Of a DNA stretch of 29,486 nt, positions 14,468 through 23,663 are shown piece by piece (the stretch's first letter is position 1; every line of letters starts with the position of its first letter). Source of the DNA: VFBF01 sp034440275 (GTDB lineage Bacteria; Pseudomonadota; Alphaproteobacteria; Caulobacterales; Aquidulcibacteraceae). The position numbers and the translations under genes were made by a program. Where the stretch lies: positions 1-29,486 of the forward strand of contig JAWXBS010000103.1 of the NCBI GenBank assembly GCA_034440275.1, given 5' to 3'. The notes under the pieces were generated by a model, which saw only the letters and a list, made by a program, of their open reading frames with translations, had not been told where the DNA came from and ran no database searches.

Positions 14468-15109
14468 TCACCAGTTCCCGTATCGGAATCCGATGTCGCG
14501 GCGGGCGCGCTGGAGGTTCCAGTTGCTCTCGCGCGCCGTGTCCTCCGCTTCGCGGATGCGGCCGTCCATGCGCGCGCGTTCTTCCCGCAGGCGGATCAGC
14601 TCGTTGCGGTGACGCAGGCGTTCCTCGTCGGTTGTCGAGGCGATCAGACCGGCTTCGTTGGCGTCGATCTTGCGCTCGATGTCGTCGCGTTCGCTGCGCA
14701 GCGACGAGATCGCGCTTTCCGCGCTGCGCTGCGCCGAGAGCGCCTGGTACGCGCGCGAGCCTTCGGCGTGGGCGTCACGGAAGACGCCGTCGAGCTCGGG
14801 CGGGCATTGGCCGGAATAGCCGTTGCCCTCGACGCCGAGACGGAAGGCGCGGTCGGGCTGGCACCAGTTCCAGAGGCCCTCGCGGCGGCCCGCCATATAG
14901 GCTGTCTGGTCGGCGCCGTAGCCCGCAGCCACGCACGCCTGCTGCAGCGCCACGAAGCGTTCCGGCGACCGCCCCTGCGACCCGTCCTGGTAACCCACCT
15001 GCTTCCAGTCCGCGACGGCGCATTGCGCGCTCGACATGGCCGGCGTCGTTTCGCACGCCGCCAAGGCCAAAGCTCCGGCGCACGCGCCCAAGATCACCGC
15101 GATCCGCAT
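14468..15109 (-). CDS. DUF2799 domain lipoprotein
   Basis: A 213-residue envelope protein. A signal peptide ends in lipobox LAAC (Cys19). The DUF2799 domain (about residues 30-135) shows the conserved series CAVADWKQVGYQDGSQGR, QQACVAAGYGADQTAY, AGRREGLWNWCQPDRAFRLG and GYSGQCPPEL, with four cysteines likely to form disulphides. The remaining 75 residues form a charged coiled coil (SSLRSERDDIERKIDANE, RLREERARMDGRIREAE). GGGGAG upstream sets ATG 15109. It is followed on the same strand, after a 111-base gap, by the DUF4398-like and OmpA-domain genes. Function unknown; an envelope structural role is inferred. Confidence 0.88.
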   Translation of the reverse strand: MRIAVILGACAGALALAACETTPAMSSAQCAVADWKQVGYQDGSQGRSPERFVALQQACVAAGYGADQTAYMAGRREGLWNWCQPDRAFRLGVEGNGYSGQCPPELDGVFRDAHAEGSRAYQALSAQRSAESAISSLRSERDDIERKIDANEAGLIASTTDEERLRHRNELIRLREERARMDGRIREAEDTARESNWNLQRARRDIGFRYGNW

Positions 15110-15191
15110 TCCCGTTCTCCCCTCAGAGACCTGGGAGTCTAGCGGAGCGGACCTGTCTGCGCCATGAACGGCGCGCGAAAACGGGATCGAC

Positions 15192-16043
15192 ATGAGCGCA
15201 AAAGGCAAGACCATCATCGTCACCGGCGGGACCGACGGCATCGGCGCCGCCACCGTCCGCGCGCTGGCGAACCAGGGGGTCAACGTCGTCATCGTCGGGC
15301 GCAACCGCGCCAAGGCCGAGGACCTCATCGCCGACATCGCCAGCGAGACGCACGGCGTAAAACTGGGCTTCGTGCAGTGCGATCTCTCCTCCCTCGCCTC
15401 GATCCGCGCGGCGGGCGCCGAGATCCTCGCCTCGCAACCGCGCATCGACGTGCTGGTCAACAACGCCGGCGGCTTCTTTGCCAAGCGCGAACTGACCGTG
15501 GACGGCTACGAACGCACCTTCGCGCTGAACCATCTCGCCTACGCGCTGCTGACCGACATCCTGCTGATGCGCCTGAAGGCGTCGGCGCCGGCGCGCATCG
15601 TCAGCGTCGCGTCGGGCGTGCATGCGACGGGCGTGCTGCGCTTCGACGATCTCATGGGCGAGAAGCGCTATGGCGGCTGGAACGCCTACTGCAATTCGAA
15701 ACTCGCCAATGTCGCGGGGACCTATGCGCTGGCGCGGCGGCTGGAAAGTTCGGGCGTCACGGCCAACACGCTGCATCCCGGCTTCGTGGCGTCGCAGTTC
15801 GGCAAGAACAATCGGGGCCTCACGGGCATGGTCTTGGGCTTCGCGCAACGCTTCGGTGCTATCGGCGTAAACGACGGCGCGAAAACGAGCGTCTATCTCG
15901 CGACGTCTCCCGAAGTGGAAGGCGTCAGCGGGCGCTATTTCCATGAGTGCAAAGAGACGCGCTCGTCGTCCGCCTCGCACGACGAAGCCGCGCAGGAAAA
16001 ACTTTGGCGCGTGACGGAAGCGCTGCTGGCGAAGGGCCAATGA
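15192..16043 (+). CDS. Short-chain dehydrogenase/reductase, retinol dehydrogenase-like
   Basis: A 283-residue NAD(P)H-dependent oxidoreductase. Rossmann motif TGGTDGIG (11-18), structural NNAG (90-93), and the catalytic Ser141 in VSVASG, Tyr166 and Lys170 in NAYCNSK are all present. Arg38 in VGRNRAKAED at the end of the second strand favours NADP(H). The C-terminus, with YLATSPEVEGVSGRYF, is typical of the WW-oxidoreductase and retinol dehydrogenase-like SDRs. The substrate is unknown. ATG 15192 has only a weak ribosome site. Its stop overlaps the start of thiE (ATGA), so the two are transcribed and probably translated together. Confidence 0.92.
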   Translation: MSAKGKTIIVTGGTDGIGAATVRALANQGVNVVIVGRNRAKAEDLIADIASETHGVKLGFVQCDLSSLASIRAAGAEILASQPRIDVLVNNAGGFFAKRELTVDGYERTFALNHLAYALLTDILLMRLKASAPARIVSVASGVHATGVLRFDDLMGEKRYGGWNAYCNSKLANVAGTYALARRLESSGVTANTLHPGFVASQFGKNNRGLTGMVLGFAQRFGAIGVNDGAKTSVYLATSPEVEGVSGRYFHECKETRSSSASHDEAAQEKLWRVTEALLAKGQ

Positions 16044-16666
16044 TGCGGGAGCGCACGCGTCTCTATCTCATCACGCCGCCGCGTCTCGATGCGGACTTCG
16101 CGGCGACACTGCGCGATGCGTTGTCGGGCGGCGATGTCTCGGCGGTGCAGCTGCGGCTGAAGGAGGTCGATGACGCCACGATCCGCGCGGCGGCCAAGCA
16201 GCTGCTGCCCATCGTGCAGGAGGCGGGTGCGGCCTTCATCCTCAACGACCGTCCCGATCTCGCCGACGCTGTCGGCGCGGACGGCGTGCATGTAGGGCAG
16301 GAGGACGCGTCCTACGGCGAGGCGCGCCGCATCATGGGGCCTGACCGCATCGTCGGCGTCACCTGCCACGACAGCCGCCATCTCGCGATGGAAGCGGGCG
16401 AAGCCGGCGCCGATTACGTCGCGTTCGGCGCCTTCTATCCGAGCGATACGAAGACGCCGCCGACCGTGGCCGACGCGGAAATCCTGGAATGGTGGCAGGC
16501 GCTGATGGAAGTGCCGTGCGTCGCCATCGGCGGCATCACCGTCGACAACGCCATACCGCTGGTGCGCGCGGGCGCGGACTTCATCGCCGCGTCGAACGGC
16601 GTGTGGAGGCACCCGCAGGGGCCGAAGGCGGCGGTGGCGGCGTTCAACGCCGTGTTCGACACCTAG
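16040..16666 (+). CDS. thiE: Thiamine-phosphate synthase
   Basis: Joins the pyrimidine (HMP-PP) and thiazole phosphate units to give thiamine phosphate. The 208-residue TIM-barrel protein has the expected motif order: RLYLITPPR at the start, AVQLRLKEVDD (pyrophosphate binding), FILNDRPDLADAVGADGVHVGQED across the central strands, GVTCHDS, DYVAFGAFYPSDTKT and AIGGIT. The canonical HLGQ is HVGQ and GPIFPT is GAFYPS, both common in alphaproteobacterial homologues. ATG 16040 overlaps the SDR stop by four bases; ATG 16043 is an alternative. No other thiamine gene is nearby. Its stop overlaps the stop of the convergent sodC gene. Confidence 0.93.
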   Translation: MMRERTRLYLITPPRLDADFAATLRDALSGGDVSAVQLRLKEVDDATIRAAAKQLLPIVQEAGAAFILNDRPDLADAVGADGVHVGQEDASYGEARRIMGPDRIVGVTCHDSRHLAMEAGEAGADYVAFGAFYPSDTKTPPTVADAEILEWWQALMEVPCVAIGGITVDNAIPLVRAGADFIAASNGVWRHPQGPKAAVAAFNAVFDT

Positions 16667-17262
16667 GGCTTCAACACGGCGCAGGCCACGCGGTCGCCCG
16701 CCCCGCCGATCGGCTGGGTGGCGTGATCGTCCGCGTTGGCGTGAAGGATCAGTGCCGCGCCCTGCGCGCTCAGCAGCGGGCGGCGGCCTTCGTGCGCTTC
16801 CGGCGCCAGCGTCACCATCGTGGAATAGACTTCCGCGCCGAAGGGGCCGTCCGTATCGGCGACGAAAATGTTGGCGAGATCGCCCGCTTCGGGACCGGCG
16901 GCATTCAGCAGGCCGTGCGCCTCGCCTTCCTCGCCGTGCTTCACATGCGCGCCCGACGCCTTGAAGCCCGCCGCGAAGTCCGCGCAGTCGCCGTTTTCGT
17001 GCAGGTGTGCGCCGTGCCAGCCGGGCGTCAGCGCGCGCGGATTAAACTCGAGCCGGATCACGACGCCTGACGGCCCTTCGTGGAAATTCGCAAAGCCGAT
17101 CTGGGCGCCGGCGGCGTTCACGATCCGCGTCTCAAGCCCCTTGCCGACCGCCGGAGACGGCGTGGAGGCGGGCGTCTCCACCGCAGGGGCCGTAGGCGCC
17201 GGCGCGGGCGAACACGCGGCGAGCGCCGCAGCGAGAGCGAGCAGGACGAGCGGCTTGTGCAT
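16663..17262 (-). CDS. sodC: Superoxide dismutase [Cu-Zn], lipoprotein
   Basis: Periplasmic enzyme that converts superoxide to hydrogen peroxide and oxygen. The 199-residue protein has a lipobox (LAAC, Cys17) and a Pro/Ala/Thr-rich spacer, so it is probably membrane-anchored. The Cu-Zn domain shows GWHGAHLHENGDC (copper histidines and first disulphide Cys), the zinc region GAHVKHGEEGEAHGLLN, the metal-ligand Asp segment, then ALILHANADDH and the C-terminal GAGDRVACAVL with the second disulphide Cys. GGAGG six bases before ATG 17262 fixes the start. It is convergent with thiE, the two TAG stops sharing bases, and divergent from the methyltransferase gene. Confidence 0.95.
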   Translation of the reverse strand: MHKPLVLLALAAALAACSPAPAPTAPAVETPASTPSPAVGKGLETRIVNAAGAQIGFANFHEGPSGVVIRLEFNPRALTPGWHGAHLHENGDCADFAAGFKASGAHVKHGEEGEAHGLLNAAGPEAGDLANIFVADTDGPFGAEVYSTMVTLAPEAHEGRRPLLSAQGAALILHANADDHATQPIGGAGDRVACAVLKP

Positions 17263-17399
17263 GTAAACCTCCGGGCGGTGGTGCATCGGACACGAACGCG
17301 GGCCGGGCGCGCAAGGGTCCGAACGCACACGTGATGCGCCCGCTTGTCTTCGCGGGGCCGAGGCCCTAGCCAAATCGCCAAATCCTCGGGAACCCGCCC

Positions 17400-18131
17400 A
17401 TGCCCTGCCCCGTCTGCACCACGCTCGAGCGCACGCTCGAAACCCAATGGAAGGGCATGACGCTGCGCCGCTGCGGCGGTTGCGCCAGCGTCTATATGGA
17501 CCCCCCGCCCACCGACGCCGATCGCCACGCGATGTATGACGACCCCTATCAGGGCGCGAGCGAGGGCTACTACGCCAAGCGCGAAAAGAAGCTGCGCCGC
17601 TGCGCCAAGCGGGCACGGATGCTCGATGCCTATGTGACGACCGGGAAGGCGTTTCTCGAAGTCGGCTCCTCCGGCGGCTTCATGGTCGAGGCCATGCGCC
17701 AGCGCGGCTACGACGCGACGGGCGTGGAAGTGGATCGCCCCGGCGTCGAATATGCGCGCAAGGAATTTCCGGGCTGCACGTTCCACAACGGCCTGCTCGA
17801 AGAAGTCGAGGCGCGCGGCGATCTCGGTCTGTTCGACGCGGTTTATTGCTCGGAAGTGATCGAACACGTGCCGTTCCCCGATCCCTTCGTCGCGGGCATT
17901 GCGCGGCACATGAAGCCGGGTGCGGTGTTCAACGTCACCACGCCCGACGTCGCGCACTGGAACAAGCCGTCCGACATCACGAAGTGGAATGAGTTCTGCC
18001 CACCGAGCCACTGCACATATTTCACGCCGCAGGGTCTGCGCACCTTGTTTGCGAAGCACGGGCTGGAGGTGTTCCGGCACCGGTTCAACTGGAAAGCGGG
18101 GATCCAGTTCTACGCGCGAAAAACCGCGTAG
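17400..18131 (+). CDS. Class I SAM-dependent methyltransferase with N-terminal zinc ribbon
   Basis: A 243-residue methyltransferase. The N-terminus holds a four-cysteine zinc ribbon (CPVC at 3-6, CGGC at 25-28). The Rossmann domain starts at FLEVGSSGGF (about 86-94), a variant of the SAM glycine motif, with the acidic ribose-binding residue in GVEVDRP and motif IV region DAVYCSEVIEHVPFPDPF. It resembles the Methyltransf_23 group that acts on small molecules, lipids or polysaccharide parts; the zinc ribbon plus this domain recurs in cell-surface glycan clusters, but no such genes are near. Substrate unknown. Its stop lies four bases from that of the convergent PhoD-like gene. Confidence 0.88.
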   Translation: MPCPVCTTLERTLETQWKGMTLRRCGGCASVYMDPPPTDADRHAMYDDPYQGASEGYYAKREKKLRRCAKRARMLDAYVTTGKAFLEVGSSGGFMVEAMRQRGYDATGVEVDRPGVEYARKEFPGCTFHNGLLEEVEARGDLGLFDAVYCSEVIEHVPFPDPFVAGIARHMKPGAVFNVTTPDVAHWNKPSDITKWNEFCPPSHCTYFTPQGLRTLFAKHGLEVFRHRFNWKAGIQFYARKTA

Positions 18132-18135
18132 GCGC

Positions 18136-19202
18136 TCACCCGAACGGCACGGCCCTCTCGATGCGCGTGACGCCGCGTTCGTCGATCACCTGAAGCTTCA
18201 CGCTGCGCGCGGCCCAGTCGATGTCGACGACACCGAAGTTCGGGCCCTTGTCGTACACGTCCACGCGGTTGTTGTTGATCAGCGAAGGATCGGACTCGGT
18301 GAGGCCCGACGACGTCAGCTCCCATAGCGGCGGTGCGTTCGTGCGATCGGCCTTCGAGAGTTCGCCGTAGTGCACGTCGCCGGAGAGCAGCACCACGTTG
18401 GACGCAGTGCCGATCAGTTTCTCAAGCCGCGCTGCATCCTTCGGGAAATTCTCCCACGCCTCCCAACCTGAGCCGCGCGCGAGCACCTGCAGGCTCGATC
18501 CGAAAATGCGCAGCGCTGCTGGTTTCGCAAACTCCGCCTCAAGCCACGCCCATTGCGCTTCGCCGATCATCGTCGCCGTCTCGTCGCGCGACGGGCGGTA
18601 CGGCCCCTTCACTTCCGCGCCGCGGAATATCTGCCCGGCGATCCAGGTGCCCGCGACGAGCGGAAAGCCGCCGGGACGGCGCAGCTTCGTGCGGTTCCAG
18701 CGCAGGTCCGGCAGGATGAACTGCACCCCGCGACCCGGCGGGCCGATCATCGTGCTGGTGAAAACCCCGCCATCCTGGCTGCGGCGCGGGCCGTTGGCGG
18801 GCTCTTCCCAGAAATCGCAGAAGGCCGCCCGCGATTCATTCTTCGTCGGATGGTCTGCGCCGGAATCGTTCTTGCCGTAGTCGTGGTCGTCCCACATGGC
18901 GAGCATCGGCGTGGACGCCTTCAGCTTCTGGAATCCGGGCTTTCCCGCCAGCGCCTGATACTTCGCGCGCAGCTCCGCCGGATCGTGCGTGTCGCCGTAG
19001 ACGTTGTCGCCGAGAAAAACGAAAAGCTCGGGCGCCGTCTTCAGCACCTCGTCCCAGATCGGCTGTTCCTTGTTCTGCCGCGCGCAGGCGCCGAACGCGA
19101 AACGCCTGAGCGGCGCGATCTCCGGAGTCTGCGCGTGCGCCTCGCCGACAAGCAGCGCGGCGGCGGCGGTGAGCAGCGTTTCGCGACGTGTGAGCTGCGT
19201 CG

Positions 19203-19206
<4 letters not shown>
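18136..19206 (-). CDS. PhoD-like metallophosphatase, Tat-exported
   Basis: A 356-residue secreted metallophosphatase of the alkaline phosphatase D group. The N-terminus TRRETLLTAAAALLVG is a twin-arginine signal, with likely cleavage after AHA (about residue 25). Metal-binding motifs are FGACARQNKEQPIW, FLGDNVYGDTHD, AMWDDHDYGKNDSG and LLSGDVHYGE, in the usual order. Exported phosphodiesterase or phosphatase activity is family knowledge. ATG 19206 is set by GGGGAGG upstream; it overlaps the stop of mtnP by four bases (ATGA). It is the last gene of the grpB-like, mtnP, phoD-like run. Confidence 0.92.
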
Positions 19207-20078
<872 letters not shown>

Positions 20079-20090
20079 GCGACATTCCCC

Positions 20091-20666
20091 TTACGCATCA
20101 CTCTGCCCCAGCCGCCACCGCGTGCGTTCCGCCCACGACTCCGCGAGCCGCAGTGTCACCGCAACGAACGGCTGCTTCAGCGCCTGATAGCCGCGCTCGG
20201 AATCCACGTGGCGCGAGAGACCGAGTTTCAACGCGCCGTATTGATCGCGCACGAGATCGTCCTCGCGGAGATAATCGCGAAGCAAGAGCGGCACGCGGCC
20301 GCCGGCCGTGTTCACCTCGCGCAGATGCAAGATCACCGGTCGCGCGTCTTTCGGCCCTCGAAAGAAGAGACGATCCCAGCAGTCGGGGTGTTCGGGATAA
20401 CCGGGACGCGGCGCTTCACCCCGCTTGGCCGCATCGAAGATGAACCCTGCGGACTTCAGCGCCGCGATCGCGGGGGCGGCCTCGTCGAGATCATACGCGA
20501 GCGCCTGGATGTCGATCACATCTTTCGCCGCGAGGCCGGGGACCGCCGTCGAACCCACATGATCGATGTCGAGCACGAGACCGCCGAGAATGTCGCGGAC
20601 GCGCTGGGCCCATTCGAAGCCCTCGTCTTCCCATCGCGGATCGGCATCGACCACGCGCGCTTTCAT
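20091..20666 (-). CDS. GrpB family protein, nucleotidyltransferase-like
   Basis: A 191-residue protein of the GrpB/UPF0157 family, which has a nucleotidyltransferase-like fold. The conserved core LDIDHVGSTAVPGLAAKDVIDIQ is visible near residues 30-55, followed by HLREVNTAGG and LLRDYLREDD. The usual acidic pair in KDVIDI corresponds to the metal-binding part of the fold. No substrate is established. ATG 20666 is chosen over an in-frame start at 20687 because GGAG lies nine bases upstream and the longer start falls in the terminator's T-run. It heads the operon with mtnP and the PhoD-like gene, just beyond the bc1 terminator. Confidence 0.9.
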   Translation of the reverse strand: MKARVVDADPRWEDEGFEWAQRVRDILGGLVLDIDHVGSTAVPGLAAKDVIDIQALAYDLDEAAPAIAALKSAGFIFDAAKRGEAPRPGYPEHPDCWDRLFFRGPKDARPVILHLREVNTAGGRVPLLLRDYLREDDLVRDQYGALKLGLSRHVDSERGYQALKQPFVAVTLRLAESWAERTRWRLGQSDA

Positions 20667-20685
20667 CGGGTCGGCTCCACAAGGC

Positions 20686-20715
20686 AAAAGGGCCGCAACC
20701 TTCCGGCTGCGGCCC
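20686..20715 (-). terminator. Intrinsic terminator of the cytochrome bc1 operon
   Basis: On the minus strand an 11-base-pair stem (GGGCCGCAGCC with GGTTGCGGCCC, one G-U pair) closed by a GGAA tetraloop is followed at once by TTTT (20689-20686). It begins 28 bases after the petC stop. This is the clearest Rho-independent terminator in the window. Confidence 0.88.
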
Positions 20716-20743
20716 CAAAGCTAGCACGGCCTTGCCAGCCGCA

Positions 20744-21607
20744 TCAGTGCTTCACGTCTCTCCAGACCTGACGGTAGGCCGCGTACAGCAGGCCGCCGAG
20801 GATGAGGAGGTAAATGATGGTGGCGAAGCCGGTTTTCTTGCGCGTGATCTGCTTGGGCTCGGAGGCCCAGGCGAGGAAGGCTGTGACGTCGCGGGCCATC
20901 TGGTCCGGCGTCGCGGCGGTGCCGTCGGCGTAGGAGACGCGATCAGGCACCAGTTGCGGCGGCATCGAAATCCAGCCGCCCAGAAAGTACGGGTTGTAGC
21001 TGAGATTGGTGGCGCCGCCCGGCGCGGTCTCGCCTTCCGGGGGATCGCTGTAGCCGGTCAGCAGGGCGTGCAGGTAGTTGGCGCCGTCGTAGCGCGCCTT
21101 GATGATGACCGAAAGGTCGGGCGGCGCGACGCCGTGGATGGCCTTGGCCTGATACGGGTTGGTGTACGGGCTCACGAAACGATCTGCGGGCCGGCCCTTG
21201 CGTGTGATTTCCTGGCCGTTGGTGGGATCGATCTCGGTGATCTCGTAGCCCTCCGCGATCGCGCGCACGAAGGGATTGTCCGGCGCAGGCACATAGCGGG
21301 TGCCGTGATGCGGCGCGCCGAGGCTCACTTCCTTCCACGTGCCCGAAGCGGCGTCCCACTTGCCTGCCGCGGCGAACGGCCCGCCCGGTTCGCCGAGGTG
21401 GCGATAGGTCAGATTGTTCATGGTGTGACAGGCGGCGCAGACTTCCTTGTAAACTTGGAAGCCGCGCTGGACGGACGCCTGTTCGAAGGTGCCGAACGGC
21501 CCCTCGAAAGACCAGTCCACCTTCGGGGCATGCTTGGCTTCGGCGGCATACGCGGCGGTGACCGGCGCGAAGGCGAGGACGGCGGCGATGAGAAGACCAC
21601 GAACCAT
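20744..21607 (-). CDS. petC: Cytochrome c1 of the bc1 complex
   Basis: Haem-bearing subunit of ubiquinol:cytochrome c oxidoreductase that passes electrons from the Rieske protein to cytochrome c. The 287-residue protein has a cleaved Sec signal (ends TAAYAAE), the haem attachment site CAACH (Cys57, Cys60, His61), the axial methionine Met215 in GGWISMPP, and a C-terminal anchor helix (FATIIYLLILGGLLYAAY) with a short cytoplasmic tail. The DWSFEGPFGTFEQASVQRGFQVY region is standard for alphaproteobacteria. It is the last gene of petABC, three bases after petB, and is followed by a strong terminator. Identification is firm. Confidence 0.97.
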   Translation of the reverse strand: MVRGLLIAAVLAFAPVTAAYAAEAKHAPKVDWSFEGPFGTFEQASVQRGFQVYKEVCAACHTMNNLTYRHLGEPGGPFAAAGKWDAASGTWKEVSLGAPHHGTRYVPAPDNPFVRAIAEGYEITEIDPTNGQEITRKGRPADRFVSPYTNPYQAKAIHGVAPPDLSVIIKARYDGANYLHALLTGYSDPPEGETAPGGATNLSYNPYFLGGWISMPPQLVPDRVSYADGTAATPDQMARDVTAFLAWASEPKQITRKKTGFATIIYLLILGGLLYAAYRQVWRDVKH

Positions 21608-21610
21608 CGA

Positions 21611-23068
21611 TCAGGCCCCCTTGTTCGCGGCGGCCCGCTTGGCGCCGATGGCTTTCGCGATCGTTTCCGGCACGCGATTGGGCGTTTCCCGCAATCCGAG
21701 GATCGGAAGGATCAGCAGGAAGAAGGCGAAGTAGTAGAGCGTCAGGATCTGCGACAGCTGCGTGACCTTGAACTGGAACGGCGTCAGCACCGTCTTGTCC
21801 AGCGTGCCCGGGCCCGCGCCATCCACCGCCGCGAGGCGCTGCTTGTCGAAGGCCTTCTCGGCTTCCTCAAGCGTGTGGCCGGTTGCGGCGAGCGTCTGCT
21901 CCGCGCCGGACGCGGGCCTGTACGTTGCGTCGATGCGGAATTCGCCCGGCTGCGCGACGATCTTGTCCGGCGACTGCGCGCCGCACCAGCCGAGAACGAG
22001 GCACACGACCACGAAAATGAGGAAGAACCAGCGCGCGACCGGGCGGTAGCGCATCGAGCGCACCTTCGACGTATCAAGCCATGGCAACACGACGAGCACG
22101 GCGATCGCGCCGACCATGAGAATGAGGCCGCCGAGTTTGGCCGAGATCGGGCCCACCGCGAAATCGATCGCCCGCAGGATCGCGTAGAACGGCAACAGAT
22201 ACCATTCCGGAACGATGTGCGGCGGCGTCTTCAGGGGATCCGCCGGAATGTAGTTGTCCGGGTGACCCAGCGCGTCCGGCAGGAAGAACACAAACGTCGC
22301 GAACATCAGCATGAACAGGACAGCCGCGAAGAGGTCCTTGATCGTGGCGTACGGCGTGAAGGCCACCGTGTCGGCCTTGTCCTTCACCTCGATACCGTCG
22401 GGATTGTTCTGGCCGGACACGTGCAGCGCCCACACGTGCAGGATCACCACGCCGAAGATCACGAACGGCATGAGATAGTGCAGCGAGAAGAAGCGGTTGA
22501 GCGTCGGGTTGTCGATCGCGAACCCGCCCATCAGCCACTCCTTCACCGGTTCGCCGACGACGGGAATGGCCGAGAAGAAATTGGTGATGACGGTGGCGCC
22601 CCAGAAGCTCATCTGGCCCCATGGCAGCACGTAGCCGAGGAAGGCGGTCGCCATCATCAGCAGGTAGATCACGACGCCGAGGATCCAGAGCACCTCGCGC
22701 GGCGCCTTGTAGGACCCGTAGTAGAGGCCACGGAACATGTGGATATAGACGGCGAGGAAGAACATCGAGGCGCCGGTGGCGTGGATGTTCTGGATCAGCC
22801 AGCCGAACGGCACGTCGCGCTTGAGACGCTGAATGCTGTTGAATGCTTCGGCGATCGACGGCGTGTAGTGCATGGCGAGCACGATGCCGGTGACGATCTG
22901 CGTCACGAGGCACAGCATCAGGATCGCACCGAACGTCCAGAAGTAGTTGAGATTCCGCGGCGTCGGATAGTCCACGAAGCTGTCGTGCATCATCCGGACG
23001 ATCGGCAGGCGCTGGTCGAGCCAGCGTTCGATGCCCGTCTTCGGGTCGTAGGTAGAGGGTCCGCTCAT
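21611..23068 (-). CDS. petB: Cytochrome b of the bc1 complex, with a long insertion
   Basis: Membrane core of the bc1 complex, carrying both b haems and the two quinone sites. Haem ligands are His96 and His110 in helix B and His197 and His211 in helix D; the Qo motif PEWY is at 287-290. Eight transmembrane helices are visible. The protein is 485 residues, against roughly 400-440 usual. The extra length lies between helices G (about 346-363) and H (about 440-458): residues about 366-432, polar, with a predicted helix (TLEEAEKAFDKQRLAA) and Gly/Pro-rich ends. With the N-terminus inside, this loop faces the periplasm, near cytochrome c1 and the Rieske head. It starts at ATG 23068, four bases after petA. 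Identification is firm; the insert's role is unknown. Confidence 0.97.
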   Translation of the reverse strand: MSGPSTYDPKTGIERWLDQRLPIVRMMHDSFVDYPTPRNLNYFWTFGAILMLCLVTQIVTGIVLAMHYTPSIAEAFNSIQRLKRDVPFGWLIQNIHATGASMFFLAVYIHMFRGLYYGSYKAPREVLWILGVVIYLLMMATAFLGYVLPWGQMSFWGATVITNFFSAIPVVGEPVKEWLMGGFAIDNPTLNRFFSLHYLMPFVIFGVVILHVWALHVSGQNNPDGIEVKDKADTVAFTPYATIKDLFAAVLFMLMFATFVFFLPDALGHPDNYIPADPLKTPPHIVPEWYLLPFYAILRAIDFAVGPISAKLGGLILMVGAIAVLVVLPWLDTSKVRSMRYRPVARWFFLIFVVVCLVLGWCGAQSPDKIVAQPGEFRIDATYRPASGAEQTLAATGHTLEEAEKAFDKQRLAAVDGAGPGTLDKTVLTPFQFKVTQLSQILTLYYFAFFLLILPILGLRETPNRVPETIAKAIGAKRAAANKGA

Positions 23069-23072
23069 CCTG

Positions 23073-23633
23073 TCACCCGATCTTCACGACGGTGTCGCTG
23101 CTGTAGACGTAAGGCGGCGCGACCAGATTGATCGGCGCCGGGCCGCTGCGGATGCGCGCCGCCGTGTCGTAAACCGACCCGTGGCAGGCGCAGAGCCAGC
23201 CGCCGAACGAACCGCCGCCGAACGTCGGCACGCAGCCGAAGTGGGTGCAGGACGCTTCGACGATGAGATATTGCGATTTGCCGGGCTGCCCGTTCGCTTG
23301 GACGACGCGTTCGTCGTCGGTCTGCGGGTCGCGCAGCGGGGCCTTGTCGTCGGCCTTGGCGGCGGCGATTTCGGCCGCCGTGCGGTGACGGATGAACACG
23401 GGCTTCTTGCGCCAGAAGATCACGACCTGCTGGCCTTCCGGCACCTGGCTGAGATCGTACTCCGACGACGCGAGCGCGAGCGTGTCCGACGCCGGCGACA
23501 TCTGGCTGATGAAGGGCCACACGAGCGCGGCCGCGCCGACAGCGCCGACAGCGCCTGTCGCGATGTAGATGAAATCCCGGCGGGTGGGTTCGTCTCCACC
23601 GGCGCCATGGGCTGGAACCGCGCTATCGGCCAC
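23073..23633 (-). CDS. petA: Rieske iron-sulphur subunit of the bc1 complex
   Basis: Carries the 2Fe-2S cluster that takes the first electron from ubiquinol. The 186-residue protein begins with a Tat-type anchor (TRRDFIYIATGAVGAVGA), retained as a transmembrane helix, then a hinge and the soluble Rieske domain. Cluster ligands are Cys129 and His131 in CTHFGC and Cys148 and His151 in CACHGS; Cys134 and Cys150 form the disulphide. The usual CPCHGS has Ala in place of Pro, and CTHLGC has Phe in place of Leu. The start is GTG 23633, with a G-rich stretch upstream. First gene of petABC; divergent from trmL across 148 bases. Confidence 0.96.
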   Translation of the reverse strand: MADSAVPAHGAGGDEPTRRDFIYIATGAVGAVGAAALVWPFISQMSPASDTLALASSEYDLSQVPEGQQVVIFWRKKPVFIRHRTAAEIAAAKADDKAPLRDPQTDDERVVQANGQPGKSQYLIVEASCTHFGCVPTFGGGSFGGWLCACHGSVYDTAARIRSGPAPINLVAPPYVYSSDTVVKIG

Positions 23634-23663
23634 CGACGGACCCCCGATCTTGAAACAGATTCA

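Noticed and set aside
17344..17372. TTGTCT-17-TAGCCA as a promoter of the methyltransferase gene
   Set aside because: The -10 element matches the consensus at only two positions and does not fit the Caulobacter-type GCTANAWC either.
20732..23131. Very long open frame (799 codons) antisense to the bc1 operon
   Set aside because: It is the mirror of petB and petC codons in a high-GC sequence; the product is Arg/His/Asp-rich with no domain, and the true genes are on the other strand.
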